DNA of 64,000 nt, from assembly GCF_027594545.1 (NCBI RefSeq), contig NZ_CP115160.1, positions 588,501 through 652,500 of the forward strand, in the 5' to 3' direction. Positions within the stretch are counted from its first letter, which is position 1. The number at the start of each line of letters is the position of its first letter. The position numbers were made by a program, and so were the translations under genes. Origin of the DNA: Algoriphagus sp. TR-M9. GTDB lineage: Bacteria > Bacteroidota > Bacteroidia > Cytophagales > Cyclobacteriaceae. Shown piece after piece: positions 17,723 to 25,836 of the stretch. Below the pieces are notes generated by a model. It worked only from the letters and a program-made list of their open reading frames with translations, searched no databases and had not been told where the DNA came from.

Positions 17723-20700
17723 TTGAGCACGCGTGTCTGGATATTTTCTTTGGTTTGCTGGCTGGGACTGATTTTTACTACGAACGCCCAGGAGAAATGC
17801 CTTTGGCTCAGTGCGGAGGTTTTGCGCCAGCCCATAGTTCCGGACTCACTGTCTCTGATCGAAGAATCCATTAAAATCACCGATAAAAATGGGGAAACCT
17901 ATGGGTTTACCTATGGACTCAGCAATAACCAACTTCAGGTTCTTTTTGAGGATGAAGCTAGTCCTGATTCGATTTTGCTTTGTTACAGAACTTTTGCGGT
18001 TCGCTTCGATCAGCCGGTGGCAAGGAGGACGCTACTGACGGATTATGACTCTACGGCCAGATTCAAAGACGAGGAGATGGAGGAATTGCCGGCCTTCGAT
18101 TTTCGGGAAGAGCTTTTCCCCAGCACCAATTTGTATAAATCCGGTAGCCTGACCCGCGGCATTTCTTTTGGCAATACACAAAATGTATTTGTGAACTCGG
18201 CCTTGAACCTTCAGCTCGAAGGTGATATCGCTGAAAATCTAAAAATCCGGGCAAGTATCACTGATCAGAATGTGCCTTTTCAGCCTGAGGGAAATACACA
18301 GCAGATTCAGGACTTTGACAATGTGCTGATTGAGCTGTATAACGATGATTTTAGCTTGGCCGCTGGGGATGTGGTTTTGCAGCAAAGGCAATCTGAGTTT
18401 CTACGCTATTACAAAAACGTACAGGGCTTGCAGTTTACCTCCAATTACAAAATGAGTGAAAATTGGAAGGCCAGTTCGCAGGCGTTTGCTTCCATTGCTA
18501 AAGGCAAATTCGCCTCGATTCAATTGCCGGTTTTAGAGGGTGTGCTCGGTCCGTATCGAGTTAGCGGTCCAAATAATGAACGATTTGCCATCATCATGGC
18601 AAATTCTGAGCGGGTGTTTCTCGATGGAAAGCAGCTCAAGCGTGGTTTCAACGAGGATTATGTGATTGATTACAATCAGGCAGAAATCACTTTTACACCC
18701 AAAGTTCTGATCACGCAGTATTCCCGTGTACGGGTTGATTTTGAGTATGCTGAGCGAAATTATTCCAGGTCTATCCTTGGAGCGAATCATTCTCAAACAA
18801 ACGGAAAGGTGGATGTGTATCTGAATTATTACCAAGAAAAGGACAATAGAAACAGGCCACTTTTCACAGAGTTTTCCCAGCAAGAACTAGGGCTTTTGGC
18901 TTCCGTGGGAGATAGTTCCGAGCTTGCAAGAATACCACGAATTGACAGTGTTTCATTTGATCAGAATAGGATTTTGTATGAGAAAGTTACCGAATTTGAC
19001 GATCTGGGAAATCCATTGGTTTATTACGAATATTCCAATGATCCTGAGTTGGCTCATTATGAATTGGGCTTTTCACAAGTGGGTGCTGGGCTTGGAGATT
19101 ATCGACGTTCCAGCCAGTTATCGAATGGAACAGTCTATGAATATGTGCCAAGACTGAATGGTCAGCCACAGGGAGATTATTCTATTTTATCCCAATTGCC
19201 ACTTCCGGATAGCAAGAGAATGGTGACGGCAGGAACTCGGATTAGGTTGAATGACCACGAAAAAGTTTACACCGAACTGGCGCTCTCATCTCAAGATCAA
19301 AATCTCTTTTCTGATTTGGATGACGAGGACAATCAGGGGTTGGGAATGAAGGTTGGTTTGCAAAGTGAGGGGCGGGAATCTTCGCTTTTCAAGGGCTATA
19401 CGATGAAAGGACAAACGGAATATGAATACAATTCCACTAATTTTAACTTTATTGATCGTTTTAGATACATTGAATTTGACCGGGATTGGGGTTTAAGTCA
19501 AGCAGCCTTGCAAAGCCCTGCGTCTGAGCAGTTTTTTCGTGCCGGAGTAAGTTTTGAAAAGGATGCACAGAATCGCTTTGATTACCTTTTCTACCTGAGA
19601 AATAGAGCCAATGTGCTGAACGGAACGCAGCATTCCGCCCATTGGAATTTGGAACTAGGGAAGAGAATTAAGCTTAGGCAAGAGTTTTTCCGCTTAAATT
19701 CAGGTCAGGATTCCTTACGCTCTGATTGGACCAGATACCTTGGTGATGTAAGTTATCGGTCAAAATTCCTAATTCCCGGCTATCAGTTTTCTCTTGACCA
19801 GAATGCCTTGACAAGCGCAGAAACTGACTCTGTGGTCAATACTGCCATGAACTTCAAGCAGCATTTGATTTACCTGCGCAGCAATGATTCCCTCAGCTAT
19901 TCCTTCTTGGCAGATGCAGCCTGGCGGGAGGACAAAGCCCCATTTGCAGGTGAATTGCTGAATGACACCAGAGCATTCACCTCCAATTTCACTTTTCGGA
20001 AGCAGTGGACCCAGCATAGTTTGAGTAGCACATTTACCTATCGGGAAATCGAGTATTTGCAGCGGGATCTGCAATCCGAACTTACGGTAATGGGAAAGCT
20101 GGACTATCAGGGAAGCTTGGGCAAAAACCTCTTACGTAATGAAGTCTCCTATGCAATAGGAAATGGACGTGAGCTACAGCGGGAATTTGTGTTTTTGCCA
20201 GCCCCAAATGGTGATGGGACGCACACCTGGCGTGATGATAACGGGGATGGAGTGCAGCAGCTGAACGAATTCTATCTAGCCATCAATCCAGAGGAAAAGC
20301 AATACATCAAGATTTTTGTACCTACAGACACCTACATTCAGGCTTACACCAGTATCTTGAATTACAGACTTCAGGCTAAGTTTCCTGAAACCTGGAAAGA
20401 GGCTGGCGGCCTGAAGACATTTTTGCATAAGTTCTCCAATACAACCAGTCTAAGCGTAGAGAAAAAGGTGACTTCTGACGACTTTTTAGATCGCATAAAT
20501 CCCTTTGTTGGGGGTGTAAATCGAGAAGATGTGTTGTCACTCAGGCAAGTGATCCGGTCCAGTTTTTTCTTCAACCGTGCTTCTGCCAGGTATGGATTTG
20601 ATTTGTCGTATTTCGATTCTCAGTTCAAGCAATTGCTTTCTGGAGGATTTGAAGATCTGATTCAGAAAGATTGGAAATTGAATACTCGATACAATTTCAA

Positions 20701-21193
20701 TGGGCAAACTACTTTGAGGATTATTGCAGGAACAGGCAATCGGCTTTCAGCTTCTGACTTTTTGGATAATAGAAATTATACCATTTCGCAGAATCAAATT
20801 GGTCCTGAATTTTCCTGGCAGCCTAGCCCTACTTTCCGTACCACTGCCAGCTATTCTTTTACGGGCAAAGTCAATACTGCCAATGAAGGGTTTGAGGAGA
20901 AAGCCCAACTGCATCAAGTGGGGCTGGATCTTCGCTTTGCGCGAGCCATTAAAACTACGCTGACCGGAAACTTGAAGCTTATTCAGATCGATTACAATGG
21001 AGTGACCAATTCCCCTGTGGGTTACGAAATGTTACAGGCTTTGACACCGGGTACCAATGTCACTTGGAATGTGAATTGGCTGCAGAAAATAGGAGAGGGG
21101 CTTCAATTGAATCTGGTGTATGAAGGTAGAAATTCCCAGGGACTGGATAGAATCGTGCATGTAGGGCGAATGCAAGTTTCGGCACTGTTTTGA
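17723..21193 (+). CDS. Large predicted outer-membrane beta-barrel protein of unknown function
   Basis: 1156 residues. I take TTG 17723 as start: an in-frame stop at 17717-17719 lies just upstream, and the TTG gives a good signal peptide (MSTRVWIFSLVCWLGLIF, cleavage near TTNAQ). The body has no hydrophobic helices and is rich in alternating aromatic and polar strands; it ends in a short strand with a terminal Phe (VSALF), as in outer-membrane barrels. Residues about 140-260 contain GISFGNTQNVFVNSALNLQ and the GDVVLQQRQSEFLRY region, which look like the best conserved part of this Bacteroidota family. An Asp/Asn-rich stretch DDNGDGVQQLNEF (about residue 836) resembles a calcium-binding loop. 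I do not recognise a characterised homologue. It follows the giant histidine kinase by 41 nt. Confidence 0.7.
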   Translation: MSTRVWIFSLVCWLGLIFTTNAQEKCLWLSAEVLRQPIVPDSLSLIEESIKITDKNGETYGFTYGLSNNQLQVLFEDEASPDSILLCYRTFAVRFDQPVARRTLLTDYDSTARFKDEEMEELPAFDFREELFPSTNLYKSGSLTRGISFGNTQNVFVNSALNLQLEGDIAENLKIRASITDQNVPFQPEGNTQQIQDFDNVLIELYNDDFSLAAGDVVLQQRQSEFLRYYKNVQGLQFTSNYKMSENWKASSQAFASIAKGKFASIQLPVLEGVLGPYRVSGPNNERFAIIMANSERVFLDGKQLKRGFNEDYVIDYNQAEITFTPKVLITQYSRVRVDFEYAERNYSRSILGANHSQTNGKVDVYLNYYQEKDNRNRPLFTEFSQQELGLLASVGDSSELARIPRIDSVSFDQNRILYEKVTEFDDLGNPLVYYEYSNDPELAHYELGFSQVGAGLGDYRRSSQLSNGTVYEYVPRLNGQPQGDYSILSQLPLPDSKRMVTAGTRIRLNDHEKVYTELALSSQDQNLFSDLDDEDNQGLGMKVGLQSEGRESSLFKGYTMKGQTEYEYNSTNFNFIDRFRYIEFDRDWGLSQAALQSPASEQFFRAGVSFEKDAQNRFDYLFYLRNRANVLNGTQHSAHWNLELGKRIKLRQEFFRLNSGQDSLRSDWTRYLGDVSYRSKFLIPGYQFSLDQNALTSAETDSVVNTAMNFKQHLIYLRSNDSLSYSFLADAAWREDKAPFAGELLNDTRAFTSNFTFRKQWTQHSLSSTFTYREIEYLQRDLQSELTVMGKLDYQGSLGKNLLRNEVSYAIGNGRELQREFVFLPAPNGDGTHTWRDDNGDGVQQLNEFYLAINPEEKQYIKIFVPTDTYIQAYTSILNYRLQAKFPETWKEAGGLKTFLHKFSNTTSLSVEKKVTSDDFLDRINPFVGGVNREDVLSLRQVIRSSFFFNRASARYGFDLSYFDSQFKQLLSGGFEDLIQKDWKLNTRYNFNGQTTLRIIAGTGNRLSASDFLDNRNYTISQNQIGPEFSWQPSPTFRTTASYSFTGKVNTANEGFEEKAQLHQVGLDLRFARAIKTTLTGNLKLIQIDYNGVTNSPVGYEMLQALTPGTNVTWNVNWLQKIGEGLQLNLVYEGRNSQGLDRIVHVGRMQVSALF

Positions 21194-21203
21194 TAAAAAA
21201 ATG

Positions 21204-21211
21204 TAACTTTG
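21204..21211 (+). promoter_or_regulatory. Candidate Bacteroidota -7 promoter element for the SDR-ispG pair
   Basis: TAACTTTG matches the Bacteroidota -7 consensus TAnnTTTG exactly and lies in the only gap (21194-21256) before the SDR gene, giving a leader of about 40 nt. A TTTG exists at 21189 but is too close to be a standard -33 box, so the promoter is only half supported. Confidence 0.45.
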
Positions 21212-21256
21212 CACAAGCTGGATAGTTGTCATACTAACTATTAAAACACTAACCAA

Positions 21257-21961
21257 ATGAGTAAAAGCATCCTCGTCACCGGAGGCACCAAAGGAATAGG
21301 AAGAGCGATCATAGAACGATTTGCAAGTGAGGGTTTTGATATCTTTACCTGTGCGAGAAATACAGCTGATTTGAAGGCGCTTCAGGAGGAACTGCAGGCA
21401 AAATACAGAGATATCCAGGTGCTGGCCATACAGGCAGACCTTTCGAAAAAGTCAGATGTAACTCGCTTGATCAGTGAAGTCAAAGCGGTGGCGACCCCGG
21501 ATGTTTTGGTAAATAATACCGGCGTTTTCTTACCGGGAGCTATTCATAACGAGCCTGAGGGAAATTTCGAGTTGATGATGGAGACGAATCTTTTCTCGGC
21601 TTATTATGTGACTCGTGGATTTGCAGAAGATATGATCGCCCGTAAATCCGGACATATTTTCAGCATGGGTTCTGTAGCTGGTTTGACTGCCTATCCAAAT
21701 GGAGGAAGCTATGCAGTTTCCAAATGGGCAATGCTCGGAATGACCAAATGCCTGCGGGAAGAATTGAAACCGCATCAAATTAAAGTAACTTCCATCCTTG
21801 CCGGCGCGACTTATACTGCGAGTTGGGAAGGAGTGGATTTGCCAATAGAAAGATTCATGAAAGCGACTGATGTTGCCGAATCAGTTTGGGCCGCTTATAA
21901 CCTTTCGCCCCAATCCGTTGTTGAAGAATTAGTAATCCGACCTCAATTAGGAGATATATAA
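21257..21961 (+). CDS. SDR-family oxidoreductase
   Basis: Short-chain dehydrogenase/reductase, 234 residues, close to the classical SDR length. The NAD(P)-binding motif is TGGTKGIG (residues 8-15), the structural motif is NNTGVF (about residue 86), and the catalytic set is Ser in FSMGSVAGL with Tyr and Lys in YAVSKWA. The substrate cannot be inferred from sequence. It ends 5 nt before ispG and shares its presumed promoter, but SDR proteins are too diverse to assume an isoprenoid role. Cytoplasmic, no signal or membrane segment. Confidence 0.9.
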   Translation: MSKSILVTGGTKGIGRAIIERFASEGFDIFTCARNTADLKALQEELQAKYRDIQVLAIQADLSKKSDVTRLISEVKAVATPDVLVNNTGVFLPGAIHNEPEGNFELMMETNLFSAYYVTRGFAEDMIARKSGHIFSMGSVAGLTAYPNGGSYAVSKWAMLGMTKCLREELKPHQIKVTSILAGATYTASWEGVDLPIERFMKATDVAESVWAAYNLSPQSVVEELVIRPQLGDI

Positions 21962-21966
21962 CCCAC

Positions 21967-23949
21967 ATGGAGCCAATTATCAAATCATTAGATCAGCTGT
22001 ATTGCGATAGCTTGACGAGTTATTCCAGGAGAAAAACCATTCCGGTGAAAATCGGAGATGTGGTAATTGGAGGAGATAATCCAATCGTAGTACAATCGAT
22101 GACCACAGTGGACACCATGGATACAGAAGGCTCTATCGAGCAAAGTATCCGCATGATTGAGGCTGGTTGCGAGTTGGTGAGGATCACCGCTCCAAGTATT
22201 AAAGAGGCAGAAAATCTACGCCACATTAAGGACGGGCTTCGCAAAAGAGGGTATACTACTCCGTTGGTTGCGGATATACACTTTACTCCCAATGCCGCCG
22301 AAGTAGCTGCCAGGATCGTCGAAAAAGTACGTGTGAATCCGGGGAATTATGCGGACAAAAAGAAATTTGAAGTAATAGAATATACCGATGCTACCTATCA
22401 GGAAGAGTTGGATCGTATCCGTGAGCGCTTTTTACCTCTGGTGAAAATCTGCAAAGAAAACGGAACCGCAATGCGAATCGGAACCAATCACGGTTCTCTT
22501 TCTGATCGAATCATGAGTAGGTATGGCGATACGCCCCTAGGAATGGTGGAGTCGGCTTTGGAGTTTTTGAGAATCTGCGAGGATGAGAATTACTTCGATA
22601 TTGTGATATCGATGAAGTCATCCAATACCCAAGTGATGGTGCAGGCGTACAGGCTTTTGGTAGCAAAGCTTAACGAAGGAGGGTTTAAACCCTACCCGTT
22701 GCACCTGGGCGTGACAGAAGCTGGTGAAGCCGAAGACGGGAGAATTAAATCTGCGGTTGGAATTGGAACTTTGCTGGAAGATGGCCTAGGGGACACTGTA
22801 CGTGTATCTCTAACGGAAGATCCTGAGTTTGAAGCACCAGTTGCTAAGGCATTAATTGACCGCTATGCTCATAGAGCAGGACATACTGAGATCAAGCCTA
22901 TTGAAAATTATCCTGTAAACCCATACGAGCATTTCAAAAGAGAAAGTGAGGAGATCTATAATTTTGGTGGACAAAATGTACCTCGAGTAATCACGGATAT
23001 TTCCAAGATTGATAAGATCACCGAAAAGGAAATGAAGTCAGTAGGTCATTTCTATTTGCCAGAATTGGACAAGTGGAAAATGAATGATCAGGGTTGCGAC
23101 TTCGTTTATTCAGGTGCGAATCCAATTCCTTTTATGCTGCCAAACGGCATGAAGGAAATCCAAGATGCAGCGATCTGGACGGTGGGTGGAGATCAGACGA
23201 ACAAGTTCCCTTTGTTTGATTTGGTCAGTTTTTCCACTGCAGAGAAGTTCCACTCAGCCCTGAATTTCCTGGAAATTTATGACACGCAGATTGGGGAGGC
23301 CCTAGCTTTGACTTCGGCTCGGAAGGACACAGTCTTGATTATCAAAACTGAGAACAAGCATGCTATGCCTGCTTTGCGAAGGGCTATGATCAGTGTGCTG
23401 GAAGCGGGGAGCGCAATTCCGGTTATCGTGAAAGTCAGTTACCCGGATCAATCAGAGGATAAAACCATGCTTTATGCCGCTTCAGATGTAGGAGGTTTGT
23501 TGATAGATGGCTTGGGTGATGGGATTTTTATTTCCTTGGAAAAGGAGCAGGAGCATAGTCGTGAAGAGGTTTTGGCACAGATAAAGCTGCACAATTCAGT
23601 GGGGTTTGGGGTTTTGCAAGCCGCAAGAACTCGAATGTCCAAGACCGAATACATTTCCTGTCCGTCCTGCGGGAGAACCCTGTTTGACCTACAAGAAACT
23701 ACGGCAATGATCCGAAAGCGAACCGATCATTTGAAAGGTGTGAAGATTGGGATTATGGGATGTATCGTGAATGGACCTGGAGAAATGGCTGATGCAGACT
23801 ATGGCTATGTAGGTTCCGGCAAAGGAAAAATCACCCTTTACAAAGGCAAGGAAGTCATGAAGCGATCTGTTCCTTCCGAAAAAGCTGTGGACAAACTGAT
23901 AGAAATCATCAAAGAAGACGGGATGTGGAACGAGCCGGATTCAATTTAA
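21967..23949 (+). CDS. ispG: 4-hydroxy-3-methylbut-2-enyl diphosphate synthase, long form (IspG/GcpE)
   Basis: Iron-sulfur enzyme of the MEP isoprenoid pathway that converts MEcPP to HMBPP. 660 residues, i.e. the long form found in Bacteroidota, Chlamydia and plants, which has an extra domain between the TIM barrel and the cluster domain. The barrel begins with the conserved IGDVVIGGDNPIVVQSMTTVDT region. The 4Fe-4S ligands are C565 and C568 (SCPSCGRT), C599 (GIMGCIVNGPGE) and probably E606 as the fourth ligand. All expected catalytic elements are intact. It is preceded by the SDR gene (5 nt) and followed by two palindromes at 23948-24026. Confidence 0.97.
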   Translation: MEPIIKSLDQLYCDSLTSYSRRKTIPVKIGDVVIGGDNPIVVQSMTTVDTMDTEGSIEQSIRMIEAGCELVRITAPSIKEAENLRHIKDGLRKRGYTTPLVADIHFTPNAAEVAARIVEKVRVNPGNYADKKKFEVIEYTDATYQEELDRIRERFLPLVKICKENGTAMRIGTNHGSLSDRIMSRYGDTPLGMVESALEFLRICEDENYFDIVISMKSSNTQVMVQAYRLLVAKLNEGGFKPYPLHLGVTEAGEAEDGRIKSAVGIGTLLEDGLGDTVRVSLTEDPEFEAPVAKALIDRYAHRAGHTEIKPIENYPVNPYEHFKRESEEIYNFGGQNVPRVITDISKIDKITEKEMKSVGHFYLPELDKWKMNDQGCDFVYSGANPIPFMLPNGMKEIQDAAIWTVGGDQTNKFPLFDLVSFSTAEKFHSALNFLEIYDTQIGEALALTSARKDTVLIIKTENKHAMPALRRAMISVLEAGSAIPVIVKVSYPDQSEDKTMLYAASDVGGLLIDGLGDGIFISLEKEQEHSREEVLAQIKLHNSVGFGVLQAARTRMSKTEYISCPSCGRTLFDLQETTAMIRKRTDHLKGVKIGIMGCIVNGPGEMADADYGYVGSGKGKITLYKGKEVMKRSVPSEKAVDKLIEIIKEDGMWNEPDSI

Positions 23950-23978
23950 CCTTTGGGGTTTCTGAAACCCCGAAGGTT
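23948..23978 (+). repeat. Palindrome with AACCTT/AAGGTT ends after ispG (possible terminator)
   Basis: Inverted repeat beginning at the ispG stop: outer arms AACCTT (23948-23953) and AAGGTT (23973-23978), inner arms GGGGTTT and AAACCCC (23955-23961 and 23965-23971) around a three-base loop. Strong RNA hairpin, no T-run. It shares its AACCTT end with the adjacent palindrome at 23992 and may act as mRNA 3' protection or as a REP-like element. Confidence 0.7.
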
Positions 23979-23991
23979 TAGATAAATTAAT

Positions 23992-24026
23992 AAACCTTCG
24001 AGGTCAAAAAAAGACCTCAAAGGTTT
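23992..24026 (+). repeat. Second AAACCTT...AAGGTTT palindrome
   Basis: 14-base arms AAACCTTCGAGGTC (23992-24005) and GACCTCAAAGGTTT (24013-24026) with one mismatch and an all-A loop of seven. Read on the minus strand the loop becomes T7. It stands 13 nt after the preceding palindrome and resembles the shorter element at 48898-48912, suggesting a dispersed repeat family. Confidence 0.7.
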
Positions 24027-24073
24027 AAGTAAACCATTTGCTAGTCCAATCTGTTAACCTAGAAACTCCATCC

Positions 24074-24268
24074 ATGTCAGATAAGAACAAAGTCAAAGAT
24101 TTCTTCAAATTAGGGGAATTTGGGCATTATTTCACCAGGGTGTTTCAAAAGCCAGACCCCAATCAAAAATCCAATTTCAACCTGCGCATGATGCAGGGGA
24201 TCAATAAGATCTCCATTGTAGTGTTTCTTTTGGCATTGATATTTTGGATAGTGAAACGCTTTATCTAG
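24074..24268 (+). CDS. Small single-helix membrane protein (DUF6728-like)
   Basis: 64 residues from ATG 24074; an upstream in-frame TTG at 24038 would add 12 residues that overlap no known signal and lie near the palindrome, so I prefer the ATG. The N-terminal half is polar with KVKDFFKLGEFGHYFTRVFQKPD, and the C-terminal end is one hydrophobic helix (about 43-60) ending VKRFI. I think it belongs to a short Bacteroidota family annotated as DUF6728, but I cannot check that. No function known. It converges on marC. Confidence 0.65.
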   Translation: MSDKNKVKDFFKLGEFGHYFTRVFQKPDPNQKSNFNLRMMQGINKISIVVFLLALIFWIVKRFI

Positions 24269-24296
24269 GAATTTCTTTCACTTAGATCAAACTTTT

Positions 24297-24914
24297 TTAT
24301 GAAGCTAAAAAAGCACCCTTGATCCCATTGATGATCATGTTCGTGCCGATGATAGCGATGATCAGCCCCATGATTTTTCCAATCACTACGATGAGGTTTT
24401 TGCCAAGCTTTCGCATGATCAAATTGCTCAGAGTGAATGCTATATGCGTCAAAACACACATGATGGCAAATACACCGATTACAATCAGAATATTGATGTA
24501 ATTCCCTTTGGAGGCGAAATTCATGGCAGTGACTATAGTGCCCGGCCCAGATAGAATAGGAATAGCCAAGGGAGAAATGGCAATGTTTTCGTCCACATTG
24601 GGCTCTTTGATATGTTTGACGCTGGATTTTTTGGATTGCAGCATTTCAAAACCCACATAAAAAATCAAAATACCACCGGTAATCTGGAAAGCTGGTATGG
24701 TGATTCCGAAAAGCTCGAAAATGAATTTGCCCAGGACCACAAAAACCACTACAATCCCGAAAGCTGTGATTGTGGCAATCTTACTGATTTGTTTTTTGGT
24801 TTGCTTGTCCGCATCATCAGTTAGGGATGCGAAAATGGGCACGTTAGCGATGGGATTCATGATGGCGATAAATCCCGTAAACACAGATAGGGTAAAAGCG
24901 ACTAAACTTTCCAT
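24297..24914 (-). CDS. MarC-family (UPF0056) integral membrane protein
   Basis: 205 residues with six hydrophobic segments, matching the MarC/UPF0056 family of uncharacterised inner-membrane proteins. The typical N-terminal FTGFIAIMNPIANVPIFASLT and the later SPLAIPILSGPGTIVTAM motifs are clear. I start at ATG 24914 (MESLVAFTLSV); a GTG 24 nt upstream would only add a short hydrophobic extension. The family was once linked to multiple antibiotic resistance, but that link was withdrawn, so no substrate is assigned. Convergent with the small membrane-protein gene and divergent from the lipoprotein gene at 25078. Confidence 0.92.
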   Translation of the reverse strand: MESLVAFTLSVFTGFIAIMNPIANVPIFASLTDDADKQTKKQISKIATITAFGIVVVFVVLGKFIFELFGITIPAFQITGGILIFYVGFEMLQSKKSSVKHIKEPNVDENIAISPLAIPILSGPGTIVTAMNFASKGNYINILIVIGVFAIMCVLTHIAFTLSNLIMRKLGKNLIVVIGKIMGLIIAIIGTNMIINGIKGAFLAS

Positions 24915-25077
24915 GGACACGAATATACCCAAAACCACAATTGCTGCAAATTAGCGATGCTAATCAGGATTTAGCAGCTTAGCGCGAAAAGTAGGAGAAT
25001 CTAAAATACGCCAAATGTCGTATGGTCAAAGCATTGCTTTGCAAGTAGTTTTGAAGAGAATTTTAAATAAAAAAGCT

Positions 25078-25836
25078 ATGAAACTATTTAAACCAAACTT
25101 CTGGATGCTTGCTATTGTTGCATCCTTATTTTTCTCCGCATGTAGCTCAGACGGTGATGATGAGCCTCAGACGCAGTCACAAGCTAATCCTACCCCTGAT
25201 GTGCCGAATGATGCAAATGCAGTCTTGGCTGCTATAAAGGTGAATTCTAATGTGCCCGGGGGAGTTTCTGTGCCCGGCGTAAGTGGAATTGCAATAGATG
25301 TGGCATCAGCCTCATTTTTTGATGGGAATGTGGGAGGAAGCCTGGTGAGCGTAGGCGAGGTGAAGCTTAATGCCAAAGCACTGACCGTGCCTGGAGGAAA
25401 TGCCTATATCAGTGATCCTACGGATTTCTCTTACGACATCGTTTCAGGACAGGATAATTCCTGGGAAGTTGCCGGTGGTAACGGCTTTGCTGCCTTCTCA
25501 CATACCACTTCTACCAAAATGCCCGGACAGGTGCTTTTTGCTTCTACCGTGGGTGAATCTTTCAGCAGAAGCGGGGATGTCACGGTATCAATTCAGTCTG
25601 TGCCGAGTAATTGCCAGAACATACTTTGGGTGTTTTCTGACGGAAATACCGTGGTAACCAAGGAATCAAAAACCACTTCGGTCACATTTACAGCATCCGA
25701 TCTGAGCGGAATCAAAGCTACTTCCACAGGAATACTTCAGGCAGCTGCTTACAACTATGAGTCTGGCACCTATGGGGGAAAGAAAGTTTATTTCATCAAC
25801 GAAACCGTAGATTCTAAATATATAGAAATCAATTGA
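25078..25836 (+). CDS. Secreted lipoprotein of unknown function
   Basis: 252 residues from ATG 25078, chosen because it gives a lipoprotein signal ending in the lipobox FSAC (Cys at about residue 22); the open frame from 25015 would place 21 extra residues ahead of it. The mature part begins with an Asp/Glu/Gln/Pro-rich linker (SSDGDDEPQTQ), then a Gly/Ser/Val-rich region with the look of beta-sandwich domains. A PKD-like feel is seen around ILWVFSDGNTVVTKESKTTSVTFTASD, which could pair with PKD/Ig-type folds. No catalytic motif seen. It stands alone between marC and the convergent sterol desaturase gene, and its terminator lies inside that gene's coding end. Confidence 0.75.
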   Translation: MKLFKPNFWMLAIVASLFFSACSSDGDDEPQTQSQANPTPDVPNDANAVLAAIKVNSNVPGGVSVPGVSGIAIDVASASFFDGNVGGSLVSVGEVKLNAKALTVPGGNAYISDPTDFSYDIVSGQDNSWEVAGGNGFAAFSHTTSTKMPGQVLFASTVGESFSRSGDVTVSIQSVPSNCQNILWVFSDGNTVVTKESKTTSVTFTASDLSGIKATSTGILQAAAYNYESGTYGGKKVYFINETVDSKYIEIN

